Positions 35,184-43,311 of a stretch of 64,000 nt of DNA are shown in pieces. Origin of the DNA: Chitinophaga jiangningensis (lineage in GTDB: Bacteria; Bacteroidota; Bacteroidia; Chitinophagales; Chitinophagaceae); the NCBI RefSeq assembly GCF_900142605.1, contig NZ_FRBL01000006.1:496001-560000 (forward strand), written 5' to 3'. A model generated the notes under the pieces. It was not told the DNA's origin and did not search any database. It saw only the letters and a program-made list of their open reading frames with translations. Each line of letters begins with the position of its first letter. Position 1 is the first letter of the stretch. The position numbers and the translations under genes were made by a program.

Positions 35184-36131
35184 ATGTCCAAATATCTGAA
35201 AAGTATAGCCGTCACCGTTATAGCATGCAACTGCATGCTTACCCTCAAAGCCCAGGACACCGCCCACTACCGTGGCATGACCATCAACCTGGACGAAGTA
35301 ACCGTGGCCGCACAAAAAATCGGCTTCGATGTCAACAGCTTTATCAAACGGGTAGAAGACGATACCACCTTCTACAGAGCCTTCAAAAACCTCCGTATCG
35401 TTGGCTTCAACGGCGATAACGATATCCGCATATACGATAAAAAAGGACAGGTACAGGCATCCCTCAAAAGTACTACCACGCAGGAAATGAAAGGCCGCTG
35501 CCGCAGCATGAAAGTGGAGGAGGAAAAAGTAACGGGCGACTTCTACGACCGCAAAGGGAACTATAAATACTACACCGCAGAACTTTATGCTAACCTGTTT
35601 TTTACCACCGGTACCGTATGCGTGGATGAAAACGGGAATGCGCCGGAGCGCTCCAATGGCTCACTGGCCAAGCATAAGGCACAGCTTAAACAACTGATAT
35701 TCAACCCCGGAAAACCCGTTCGCGGCGTACCTGTCGTAGGTAACAAAGTAGCCATCTTTAGTAGCGACGTAATGCGCTACTACGACTTCTCCATAAAATC
35801 AGAAAACTATGTAAACGGCATTCCCTGCTACGTTTTCACGGCCAAAGCAAAACCTGGGCTCAGCCGCCTCGATAAAGCGGAAATCGTGATCGATGAACTG
35901 ATTACCTGGTTTAATAAAGACAATTTTGAGATCGTGGGAAGGAAGTACGCATTGTCGTATAAAACCATGCTGTTCGACTTCAACGTACAAATGAATGTGC
36001 AGATGACGAAGGTAAACGACCTCCTGATTCCGGCGCTGGTAACCTATGCCGGCTCATGGGATGTGGCCTTCAAAAAGAGAGAAACTGCGGCTTTTATTGC
36101 GAAATTCCACAATTTTCACAGCGGAAATTAA
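35184..36131 (+). CDS. exported protein of unknown function
   Basis: The 315-aa product has a signal peptide ending near L-K-A-Q. I do not recognise the family. It is basic and rich in aromatic and charged residues. Its start has a T-I-N-L-D-E-V-T-V stretch reminiscent of the region after a carboxypeptidase-regulatory domain in SusC-like proteins, but no barrel follows. A TGCTGC/GCAGCA hairpin ends at the start codon (about 35160-35183). The stop overlaps the convergent gliding-type gene by 4 bp. Confidence 0.75.
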   Translation: MSKYLKSIAVTVIACNCMLTLKAQDTAHYRGMTINLDEVTVAAQKIGFDVNSFIKRVEDDTTFYRAFKNLRIVGFNGDNDIRIYDKKGQVQASLKSTTTQEMKGRCRSMKVEEEKVTGDFYDRKGNYKYYTAELYANLFFTTGTVCVDENGNAPERSNGSLAKHKAQLKQLIFNPGKPVRGVPVVGNKVAIFSSDVMRYYDFSIKSENYVNGIPCYVFTAKAKPGLSRLDKAEIVIDELITWFNKDNFEIVGRKYALSYKTMLFDFNVQMNVQMTKVNDLLIPALVTYAGSWDVAFKKRETAAFIAKFHNFHSGN

Positions 36132-37798
36132 TATACCACACTAACGGCGCCGGTCATATGTACCGGCGTCAGGGAGTTGCCATCCACATAATCTACGATA
36201 TATACATAGGTGGCCATCTGCACGGGTTCCCCCTGGAAAGTCCCTCTCCAGCCCACTTGCGGATCAGTGGTATAAAATATCCTTTCTCCCCAGCGATTAT
36301 AAATACTCATCTGGAACTGGTTCACCGGGCACTTGTACACCGGCCTGAAATAATCATTGCGCCCATCGCCATTGGGGGTAAACGCATTGGGGAAATACAT
36401 GGTACAGCTGCATTCTTTATAGTTTACCACCACGGAATCCACCGTCCGGCCACATTCGTTATAGCCGGATACGCTGTACAAACCTGCCCTGGTAACAGTA
36501 TAGAAAGGAACGCTGGTACTGTCCTGCCACTTATAATTAGCCCCTGCACCGCGAGGATAGAGGGTATAGGCTTCGCCCCGGCATAAAATCGTATCCATAC
36601 CCAGGTTAGCCCGTAGTGTATCCGTAAAGGTTACTGAAATTGTATCCCAGGATTCGCAGCGGCCAATTTTAGCATGTACATAGTAGCTGCCGGGTTTGGT
36701 CACATAATAGGTGGCCTGGTCTGAATTATCCTGCCAGGTATAAACGCCATTGCCAAAATCGGCGGTGAGCACCAGGAAATTTCCTTTGCAGATGGTAGTG
36801 TCGTTCCCCAGGTTAATCTGACGTAAGCGGTTGTAATCCAGTAATATGGTGTCCACAACGCTACAGGTATGATTAATTTCAACGAGTGCCCATACCGGTC
36901 CTTCTCCCTGAACGGTAACGGATGGGGTGGTGGCGCCATTGCTCCAGAGCCAGCTGGTGGCCTCGGGCACATTAGGCGCGAGCGTCACTGATTCTCCCGG
37001 ACATAATAACGTATCAGCCCCCAGGGAAAAGGGATATTCAGGTCCCGTGAAAGTGACGGTTTTCTGGAAGAACATCGATGGGCATCCTTCCGGAAATACC
37101 GTTACGGAGTAGGTGCCGCTGGTACGCACATCCAGTGTGGGTTCTGTACTGCCTGTACTCCAAACATAGGTGCAGTTTTGTGCGGTGGCATCCAGCTGGA
37201 TATTTTCATTCGTGCATAACACCAGGTCGGGGCCCAGGTCTATTTCGGGTATCGGTGTAAAAAAGATATTGACTGAGTCGGGGATGAGGCACCCGTCTAT
37301 CTTCAGTTTATAGGTAGCACTGGTATCTGCCACTATGGAGGATTGTGTGGAACTATCCTGCCACAGATAGTTAGCACCGGGAATCACCGGCCCAGCTATC
37401 AGCATACTTCCGCCTTCACAAAGGGTGACGTCCTGCGGTCCGAAGTCGTATATCACCGGTGTTACGATGGTAATAGGTTGCTGGGTGGTGGTGGGCACGC
37501 CTGCACAGTAGGCCACGAGGGTAACGTTGTAGGTGCCTGTGGCGCGATAAATATGCCAGGCCCTTCTATACGCTGAGGAGTCCATATTACCACTGCCGGG
37601 ATCGCCGAAGTACCATTTCACGGAATCTACGCCGGTGCCGTTGGTCATGGAGAAATAAACACTGTCGTTTACACAGGTAGAACTTGCGGTGAATACTTGT
37701 GCATGGCTTATTCCGGGAAGAAAAATGAACAGCATTACCACCAGGCGGGGCAGTAGTTTGAAATAGTCTGGACGATTGGAAGCGTATAGGTTCTTCAT
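36128..37798 (-). CDS. secreted multidomain protein with PKD-like repeats and type B T9SS sorting domain
   Basis: The 556-aa product has a signal peptide (about residues 15-33). A PKD-like domain follows (about 38-115), then several Ig/PKD-like repeats of about 80 residues, each with an L-G-x-D-x-x-L-C and a Y-x-W-x-x-x-S pattern. The C-terminal CHU_C domain (about 465-556) has F-P-N-A-F-T-P-N-G-D-G-x-N-D and Y-N-R-W-G-E-R. This tail marks export by the type IX secretion system and is common in gliding Bacteroidota. It is probably a surface adhesin or structural protein. Confidence 0.9.
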   Translation of the reverse strand: MKNLYASNRPDYFKLLPRLVVMLFIFLPGISHAQVFTASSTCVNDSVYFSMTNGTGVDSVKWYFGDPGSGNMDSSAYRRAWHIYRATGTYNVTLVAYCAGVPTTTQQPITIVTPVIYDFGPQDVTLCEGGSMLIAGPVIPGANYLWQDSSTQSSIVADTSATYKLKIDGCLIPDSVNIFFTPIPEIDLGPDLVLCTNENIQLDATAQNCTYVWSTGSTEPTLDVRTSGTYSVTVFPEGCPSMFFQKTVTFTGPEYPFSLGADTLLCPGESVTLAPNVPEATSWLWSNGATTPSVTVQGEGPVWALVEINHTCSVVDTILLDYNRLRQINLGNDTTICKGNFLVLTADFGNGVYTWQDNSDQATYYVTKPGSYYVHAKIGRCESWDTISVTFTDTLRANLGMDTILCRGEAYTLYPRGAGANYKWQDSTSVPFYTVTRAGLYSVSGYNECGRTVDSVVVNYKECSCTMYFPNAFTPNGDGRNDYFRPVYKCPVNQFQMSIYNRWGERIFYTTDPQVGWRGTFQGEPVQMATYVYIVDYVDGNSLTPVHMTGAVSVVY

Positions 37799-37907
37799 GT
37801 TTGGGACATGGGATAATATTCCGGCGTCTAAATTATGAAAAAAAATTATGTGATTGGAGGAAATAATATTAAGAAAACGGTATTTATAGGTAGGATAGCT
37901 TAGAAAC

Positions 37908-37933
37908 GTCGCCCCGCGGGGAATCGGGGCGAC
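37908..37933 (-). terminator. probable terminator after the RluD-type gene
   Basis: GTCGCCCCG (37908-37916) pairs with CGGGGCGAC (37925-37933). It lies 18 bp beyond the stop of the pseudouridine synthase gene, but on that strand the T-run is short, so activity is uncertain. Confidence 0.5.
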
Positions 37934-37950
37934 TGATTATTTTATTGTGT

Positions 37951-39045
37951 TTAATCTTCCCATTTTTGGCCGGGTTGCTCTTTTTCTTCCAGTGGCCGTG
38001 CGGTGGTGTAACGTTTCCATTTTTCCAGCACGGAGGTGAAGTCGGCCGGGAGCTGACTTTCGAAGTACATCTGTTTGCGGGTGCGTGGGTGGATAAAGCC
38101 TAATTGCTGTGCGTGGAGGGCATGGCGTGGCATTATCTCGAAGCAGTTTTCCACAAACTGTTTGTATTTGGCGAAGATGGTCCCTTTTACGATGCGGTCG
38201 CCCCCATAGGTATCATCATTGAACAGGGAGTGGCCGATGTGTTGCATATGTACCCTGATCTGGTGGGTGCGACCGGTTTCCAGGCGGCATTCCACCAGGG
38301 TTACGTAGTTAAAGCGTTCCAGTACGCGGTAGTGGGTGATCGCTTCTTTTCCGTATTCTCCGTCCGGGTAGGCGTCCATGATCTTGCGGAAGCGCTGGTG
38401 GCGGCCTACGTGAGCCACAATGGTACCTTCGTCTTCTTTCAGGTCGCCCCATACGAGGGCAATATAGCGGCGGTGCACGGTGTGGTCAAAAAACTGTTTG
38501 GCCAGGTCGTTCATGGCTTTGTCGGATTTTGCAACAACGAGCAGTCCGGTAGTATTTTTATCGATGCGGTGTACGAGTCCGAAGCGTGGCAGGGCGGGCT
38601 CGGTGGCCTGGGTTTTATCGCCCAGGTAATACGACAGGCCGTTTACCAGTGTACCGGTGTAGTTACCACAGCCGGGGTGTACCACCATGCCTGCGGGCTT
38701 ATCGATCACCATTACATCGTCATCTTCATACACGATATTCAACGGCATATCTTCCGGAACCACTTCCGTGCTTTCCGGGCTCTTGTTGGAGAACACGACA
38801 ATACGGTCCAGCGGGCGGATTTTATAGTTTGATTTTACCGGTTTATCATTCACCAGTACCATTTCCCCGTCCAGGGCCTGTTGGATTTTATTGCGGGTGG
38901 CGCCTTCGATACGGGCGGTAAGGAACTTATCAATACGGACAGGCTCCTGGCCTTTATCCACTACCATATTGATTTTTTCGTATAGTTCCTCGCTGCCATC
39001 ACCGTTTTCCAGCTCATCTTCCAGTTCCAGCAATTCTTCAGCCAT
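37951..39045 (-). CDS. rluD: RluA-family pseudouridine synthase (RluD-like)
   Basis: The 364-aa product has an acidic N-terminal extension, an S4 RNA-binding domain (about residues 36-95, R-I-D-K-F-L) and the synthase domain. This carries the catalytic motif H-R-I-D-K-N-T-T-G-L (Asp acts on the uridine) and the R-x-H-Q-I-R-V-H motif. It modifies uridine in 23S rRNA; the RluD site set is the best guess. The start at 39045 is chosen because the longer frame to 39396 would run through lipB, and a promoter core lies 16 bp upstream of 39045. Confidence 0.93.
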   Translation of the reverse strand: MAEELLELEDELENGDGSEELYEKINMVVDKGQEPVRIDKFLTARIEGATRNKIQQALDGEMVLVNDKPVKSNYKIRPLDRIVVFSNKSPESTEVVPEDMPLNIVYEDDDVMVIDKPAGMVVHPGCGNYTGTLVNGLSYYLGDKTQATEPALPRFGLVHRIDKNTTGLLVVAKSDKAMNDLAKQFFDHTVHRRYIALVWGDLKEDEGTIVAHVGRHQRFRKIMDAYPDGEYGKEAITHYRVLERFNYVTLVECRLETGRTHQIRVHMQHIGHSLFNDDTYGGDRIVKGTIFAKYKQFVENCFEIMPRHALHAQQLGFIHPRTRKQMYFESQLPADFTSVLEKWKRYTTARPLEEKEQPGQKWED

Positions 39046-39060
39046 TGATTCAAATTTTTG

Positions 39061-39078
39061 CAAAGGTACGTATCTTTG
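39061..39078. promoter_or_regulatory. face-to-face divergent promoter cores for the RluD-type gene and lipB
   Basis: TACCTTTG on the minus strand (39061-39068) and TATCTTTG on the plus strand (39071-39078) both match TAnnTTTG. Only 2 bp separate them, so the two -7 elements cannot both be occupied at once. Confidence 0.65.
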
Positions 39079-39111
39079 CGGGCTAAAAACCAGGGGATAA
39101 AGGCAAAAGCT

Positions 39112-39810
39112 ATGAGTAAGCAACAGATTGTAGTAAAGGATCTTGGTAGGATTGATTATCAGCAGGCTTGGGACTACCAGGAGCAGCTGCTGAAGGCCAA
39201 TGTGGAATTGAAGTCGAAAGCAGGCGATGTGAGCCCTAAGCCTACCACCAATTACCTGCTTTTTTGCGAGCATCCGCCGGTTTATACCCTGGGTAAAAGC
39301 GGTCACCTCGAAAACCTGTTGCTCACCGAAGCACAGCTGGAAGAAAAGGGGATTGGCTTTGTAAGTACCAATCGTGGCGGAGATATCACTTTCCATGGTC
39401 CCGGCCAGATTGTAGGTTATCCCATTATCGACCTCGAAAATTTCTTCACTGATATCGGTAAGTATCTTCGTTTACTGGAAGAAGTTATTATCCGCACCAT
39501 CGGCGATTACGGCGTTACGGGCGACCGTTCACCAGGTGAAACCGGCGTGTGGCTGGACCCTGACGTGAAGGGCAGGGCGCGTAAGATATGTGCCATGGGC
39601 GTGCGTTGCAGCCGCTGGGTTACCATGCATGGCTTTGCATTGAATGTAAATACCCCGCTTTCTTATTTCGGCAATATTATTCCTTGTGGCATACAGGATA
39701 AACAGGTGGCCACTTTAAACCAGGAACTGGGCAGAGAGGTGGATGTGGAAGAGGTGAAAGCGCGACTGGTAAAGCATTTCGCGGAAGTGTTCAATGCCGA
39801 AATGGTGTAG
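39112..39810 (+). CDS. lipB: octanoyltransferase LipB
   Basis: The 232-aa product has the LipB motifs R-G-G-D-I-T-F-H-G-P-G-Q (about residues 83-94) and K-I-C-A-M-G-V-R (Lys about 157), then N-I-I-P-C-G-I with the catalytic Cys near 192. It moves octanoyl from acyl carrier protein to lipoyl domains, the first step of lipoate synthesis. The start at 39112 follows the promoter core at 39071. A longer frame from 39058 would overlap that promoter. Confidence 0.95.
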   Translation: MSKQQIVVKDLGRIDYQQAWDYQEQLLKANVELKSKAGDVSPKPTTNYLLFCEHPPVYTLGKSGHLENLLLTEAQLEEKGIGFVSTNRGGDITFHGPGQIVGYPIIDLENFFTDIGKYLRLLEEVIIRTIGDYGVTGDRSPGETGVWLDPDVKGRARKICAMGVRCSRWVTMHGFALNVNTPLSYFGNIIPCGIQDKQVATLNQELGREVDVEEVKARLVKHFAEVFNAEMV

Positions 39811-40212
39811 TTTTTTTATTTTTATTTAGGGAGATGTTAATGCTTAGGGGCGGCACTGTCCAGGCACTGCTTTAATTTTTTTTCTGCTATATTTTCCCGG
39901 AAGATGCTACGCTGAAAGCTGCTACTGCCGCTGATCTCAGCTATTGTCCTTCTTGCTATACTGCTAGCCGCCGCGCTGCGCGCGGCACCAACCCGCCGAC
40001 ACCGAAGGTGTCGGCGTAAACACTGTATTCATGAGCATCCCGCAGCTTTTATCTACACTAAAATTATTCTAAAAATAACGCGCAAGATATCGCCTTGATA
40101 ATCGTATAATCAATTTGAAATCAATTAAATAAACATTATTAATTAACCAGTTATTAACATTTCCTGTTAAACATTTTTTGTTATTTCGGGGTATGAAAAA
40201 ATAACATTGTTT
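39811..40212. other. intergenic region with GC hairpins then AT-rich DNA
   Basis: No gene is supported here. After lipB there are two adjacent hairpins near 39967-40016: a GC-rich one around GCGC-TGC-GCGC, and CGCCGACACC-GAA-GGTGTCGGCG (39994-40016). From about 40060 the DNA turns strongly AT-rich, which continues through the accessory genes to 41412. Confidence 0.6.
39994..40016. repeat. CC-GAA-GG palindrome
   Basis: A perfect 10-bp hairpin with GAA loop, arms 39994-40003 and 40007-40016, sharing the core ACACC-GAA-GGTGT with 62711. Confidence 0.75.
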
Positions 40213-40314
40213 ATGTATTACGTTACACCCAACACGATCGCCTTATCTGCTGCACAACCCGGAAGAAAACTGCTATTATGCGTGTTCGCCGCCCTGCTGG
40301 CAGCGATTATTTGA
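40213..40314 (+). CDS. possible 33-aa small hydrophobic peptide, related at its 5' end to the next gene
   Basis: ATG at 40213 opens a 33-codon frame. Its first residues (M-Y-Y-V-T-P-N) mirror those of the next gene (M-K-N-V-K-P-N). The DNA around the two starts is a gapless direct repeat (40204-40233 and 40377-40406, 173 bp apart), including ACATTGTTTATG. The frame then diverges into a hydrophobic tail of about 14 residues (L-L-L-C-V-F-A-A-L-L-A-A-I-I). It could be a true membrane peptide or the decayed start of a third paralogue. Confidence 0.4.
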   Translation: MYYVTPNTIALSAAQPGRKLLLCVFAALLAAII

Positions 40315-40385
40315 TACCCGTTAGCACATGCGCAGCTGAATCAATTCGAGATCAGAACATTTATTTATCTGTAAAAACATTGTTT

Positions 40386-40610
40386 ATGAAAAACGTGAAA
40401 CCCAACGGGAAACCAACCCCCATGCCTTTGCCGCGCCCGCGCGAGGAGATGCATGTATTTGATCAGATTATCTGGGATCAAAGGCGTATTAGACATGCAA
40501 TTGAGAATGGGATTCCATTGTCAGAATTATCGGACATTAATTTTTTCAACCTTCAAATTACCTTATCAGGGCATGAATGCATAGACGATATATGTAGAAG
40601 TATGCGCTGA
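40386..40610 (+). CDS. small protein of unknown function (paralogue 1)
   Basis: The 74-aa product has a Pro-rich start (P-M-P-L-P-R-P-R), a charged helix E-M-H-V-F-D-Q-I-I-W-D-Q-R-R and E-N-G-I-P-L-S-E-L. It is clearly similar to the next gene along its whole length. The ATG at 40386 is preferred to 40278 because similarity to the paralogue starts here. There is no signal peptide, and I do not recognise the family. It is part of an AT-rich accessory cluster. Confidence 0.75.
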   Translation: MKNVKPNGKPTPMPLPRPREEMHVFDQIIWDQRRIRHAIENGIPLSELSDINFFNLQITLSGHECIDDICRSMR

Positions 40611-40655
40611 CGAACAAATTATATGTATTTATTTTTCAACCGTAATAACTAAATT

Positions 40656-40883
40656 ATGAAAAGTATTAAACCTACAAAACCGGCCGAGCCAATGCCATTG
40701 CCACGGCCAAGGAACGAAATGCATGTATTCGATCAGATTCTTTGGGACCAAAGAAGGATGCAGCATGCGGCTGAAAATGGCATACCATTCTCCCAATTAG
40801 CAGATATTCCATTGGTAAAACCTTCCTTTAACTTGTCCGGATATGAAAGCATGGATGAATTACGCCGTAACCTCCTCAGATAA
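40656..40883 (+). CDS. small protein of unknown function (paralogue 2)
   Basis: The 75-aa product is a paralogue of 40386-40610, sharing P-M-P-L-P-R-P-R, E-M-H-V-F-D-Q and W-D-Q-R-R, and ending in an L-S-G-Y-E-S-M-D-E-L-R-R segment. It overlaps the next gene by 41 bp in the +1 frame, which suggests coupled translation. Size, charge and overlap are those of an antitoxin or accessory partner, but that is only inference. Confidence 0.78.
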   Translation: MKSIKPTKPAEPMPLPRPRNEMHVFDQILWDQRRMQHAAENGIPFSQLADIPLVKPSFNLSGYESMDELRRNLLR

Positions 40884-41412
40884 TAATTCATTTTATTTTG
40901 AAACTTCCAAAGGCGCTGTATATGAGCTCAGTTTTGGAGACTATTATCTACATGATTATTTTGAAAAGGAAGTAGTAGTAAAATCTATGTGCCTGACCAG
41001 AGTTCCTCCAAATATAAGAGGTAAAGGATGTAATCATAAAGATGGATATGTTCATCCAACAATAGCATCAATTATTCTTAAATATTTGGATATCTATCCT
41101 AATGCAGCTTTGTTATATGTATGCCATGACAATGATAAACTAGGAAAAGCAAGGCACAGATTGTTTGACAGATGGTATAGATCAGAAAAGCAGTTGCTTG
41201 CTAAATACGATACCAATGATAACGAACATCAGCATGATTTTTATTCATCCATCGTTATGCGAAGGAGTAATCCAACTGGCTTATATCTACAGGATGCCTT
41301 TAAACAGACTCTAAAAAGGTATTTTCCTGATGATGACCGCTATCCAATGCCAGAAGCGGAATGGCGCTTAAAAAATGAGGAAGGGTTCGACGGTATGTTC
41401 CATCTTAACTAA
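40843..41412 (+). CDS. DUF6169-like protein of unknown function
   Basis: The 189-aa product starts inside the previous gene (Met at 40843 or 40855). It has an N-terminal beta-rich part (F-Y-F-E-T-S-K-G-A-V-Y-E-L-S-F), then a helical part with D-R-W-Y-R-S, and a C-terminal D-D-R-Y-P-M-P-E. It looks like the DUF6169 group from Bacteroidota, recognised from memory. Base composition is lower in GC than its neighbours, pointing to transfer. No catalytic motif is evident. It ends at a bidirectional terminator. Confidence 0.7.
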   Translation: MKAWMNYAVTSSDNNSFYFETSKGAVYELSFGDYYLHDYFEKEVVVKSMCLTRVPPNIRGKGCNHKDGYVHPTIASIILKYLDIYPNAALLYVCHDNDKLGKARHRLFDRWYRSEKQLLAKYDTNDNEHQHDFYSSIVMRRSNPTGLYLQDAFKQTLKRYFPDDDRYPMPEAEWRLKNEEGFDGMFHLN

Positions 41413-41429
41413 AACATCCACCTACAAAA

Positions 41430-41453
41430 AAAAGCCGGCTCCAGCCGGCTTTT
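41430..41453. terminator. bidirectional terminator
   Basis: AAAAGCCGGCT (41430-41440) and AGCCGGCTTTT (41443-41453) pair perfectly with a 2-nt centre, between two convergent genes. Confidence 0.8.
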
Positions 41454-41473
41454 CCATCTCTATAAAAATAAAC

Positions 41474-42202
41474 TTACATCTTATAATTCAACGGAATAAA
41501 GAAGTTCCATTTCTCCTTCAGCTTCCCGTCTTCAAACAGCTCAAAATTAAACCAGCCTGCATGCAGAAAAATTGCTTTTTCCAGGATGAGGAAAGATGAT
41601 TTTACCTTTTCAATATCGAAAATGAAAGCCCCGTTGGTTTCATAAAACTTAATATTATAATGCTTCTTTGGCGCTTCTGGCAGGCGGATATTCACATTCC
41701 CATCTGCGGTGGTATAAATATAGTTGGAAGGGTGCCAAACCACTCTGTCCGGCTCTCTGTTTTCCTGTTCTTTACTGCGGAGACCTCTGGCAGCATCTTT
41801 GATATCGGCATACTGGAGCTTCATATCGGCTCTAAAGGAGCTGTCGGTTTGGGCCAGTATTGTTTTACTATAGAAGAAACGGCCGTTGTTGAATACTACC
41901 AGCAGTCGGTAGTAGTTGGTACCAGGCAGTGGCTTGTTATCCTGGTAGGTACCGCGGGTATCTTTATTGGCATATCCGATGGTACTGAAGTTAATGACGC
42001 TGTCCAGCGAGCGCTGTACGCCAATTTCCTTGATATCACGAAATCCTGAAATCCAGTCCAGGGATATTTTACCGGTTTTGATGATGGCAGAGAACTCCGG
42101 TAATACCGGCGGCATAATTTCTTCCTGGCTCTGCGCACTCACCCTAATGGTCGTCAAAATAAATATTCCAAAAGCAATTGAAAATTGCACGATCTGCTTC
42201 AT
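41474..42202 (-). CDS. exported protein of unknown function
   Basis: The 242-aa product has a signal peptide ending in V-S-A-Q. The first half resembles a fibronectin type III-like fold of the kind found in Bacteroidota surface proteins (an I-x-V-Q-R-S-L-D pattern and G-T-N-Y-Y-R-L-L-V). The second half ends in a beta-rich segment resembling type IX C-terminal tails, but no clear sorting motif is seen. Function unknown. Confidence 0.72.
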   Translation of the reverse strand: MKQIVQFSIAFGIFILTTIRVSAQSQEEIMPPVLPEFSAIIKTGKISLDWISGFRDIKEIGVQRSLDSVINFSTIGYANKDTRGTYQDNKPLPGTNYYRLLVVFNNGRFFYSKTILAQTDSSFRADMKLQYADIKDAARGLRSKEQENREPDRVVWHPSNYIYTTADGNVNIRLPEAPKKHYNIKFYETNGAFIFDIEKVKSSFLILEKAIFLHAGWFNFELFEDGKLKEKWNFFIPLNYKM

Positions 42203-42268
42203 ACTTGAATAACCCTATCTCTTAAAGTTGGCAAAAATACACTACCCGTCAAATATAACGAACACTTT

Positions 42269-43168
42269 TTAAAATGTGAGCGTGCCCGGCACCACCGAAC
42301 TATTGCCCTGAAGGCCGCCAGTGTGGATCAATAGCACATTACTGCCATCCGGGAAATAATTCGTTTTTAACAAAGTATTAAATGCCTGGATGAGTTTTCC
42401 AGTGTAGATGATGTCTGTGGGAATGTGCGTTTGCTGATAGAATTCGTTCATGGAATTTACCTGTTCGGCGCTATACTTGCCATAGCCGCCACCATGGTGT
42501 TCCGTTAGCAGTTCCCAGGAGGCGGTATGCGCCGGCAGCAGGAGAGCAGCTATTTCCTGTTGCAGGTAAGCGGCACCTTTGAGTACGCTTATGCCCAGCA
42601 CCTGCTGATGTGGAGCAGCACTGTTAATAATACCTGCCAGTGTGGTTCCTGTGCCTACGGCACAGAGTATATGGGTATAGGAAGAGGTGGGATGTATCCG
42701 GAGAATATCTTCGCAGCCCCTGGCCCCTGCGGCATTGTGACCACCCTCCGGAATGATATATGCTTCCTCCGCCAGGGCCTGGTACAGCGGGTTGGAAGGC
42801 TGTTGTACGGCTTTGTATGTTTCCCGCGATACAAAGCGTAGTTCCATGCCGTTAGCGGCGGCCAGCTGAAGGGTGGCATTACTGTCTGCCCGTATTTCTT
42901 CACCCCGGATGATGCCAATGGCGTGCATGCCAGCGTCGCGACAGGCAGCCGCCGTGGCTGCAATATGGTTGGAGTAAGCCCCTCCAAAGGTTACGATGGT
43001 GGCCTTCCCCGCAGCCCTGGTATCTTCCAGATTATATTTTAACTTAAACCACTTATTACCTGATATTTCCGGATGTAATTGATCCAACCGCAGCATGGCA
43101 GCACTGATAACCGCCGGCATGGCGGATGTACGAATGGTATCCAGTGTTATCTTACTATAATCAGGCAT
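42269..43168 (-). CDS. PLP-dependent ACC deaminase / D-cysteine desulfhydrase family enzyme
   Basis: The 299-aa product has the fold type II PLP motif G-N-K-W-F-K-L-K-Y-N-L (about residues 33-43, with the PLP Lys), F-G-G-A-Y-S-N-H (about 61-68) and a C-terminal I-H-T-G-G. These are shared by 1-aminocyclopropane-1-carboxylate deaminase and D-cysteine desulfhydrase; the substrate cannot be told apart here. Start at 43168; an upstream Met at 43195 would run into the terminator at 43183. Confidence 0.85.
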   Translation of the reverse strand: MPDYSKITLDTIRTSAMPAVISAAMLRLDQLHPEISGNKWFKLKYNLEDTRAAGKATIVTFGGAYSNHIAATAAACRDAGMHAIGIIRGEEIRADSNATLQLAAANGMELRFVSRETYKAVQQPSNPLYQALAEEAYIIPEGGHNAAGARGCEDILRIHPTSSYTHILCAVGTGTTLAGIINSAAPHQQVLGISVLKGAAYLQQEIAALLLPAHTASWELLTEHHGGGYGKYSAEQVNSMNEFYQQTHIPTDIIYTGKLIQAFNTLLKTNYFPDGSNVLLIHTGGLQGNSSVVPGTLTF

Positions 43169-43182
43169 AATGGCGAAAATAC

Positions 43183-43220
43183 AGAAAAGGCGCAAGGTAC
43201 TTATCCCTTGCGCCTTTTCT
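43183..43220 (-). terminator. intrinsic terminator after the GH29 fucosidase gene
   Basis: 15-nt arms AGAAAAGGCGCAAGG (43183-43197) and its complement (43206-43220) form a strong hairpin between the fucosidase gene and the ACC deaminase-like gene, both on the minus strand. Confidence 0.8.
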
Positions 43221-43311
43221 CTTATCGGTTGTCCCCCGCTGCCTGAGGCAGGTAGCCCGCGTACAGCGCGGCAACCTTGCAGTTGACAGCAATAGTAACA
43301 ATTAGATGGTC

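Noticed and set aside
39046..39396. Longer N-terminus for the pseudouridine synthase (481 aa)
   Set aside because: It would cover the rluD and lipB promoters and the start of lipB, and the added residues do not resemble the family.
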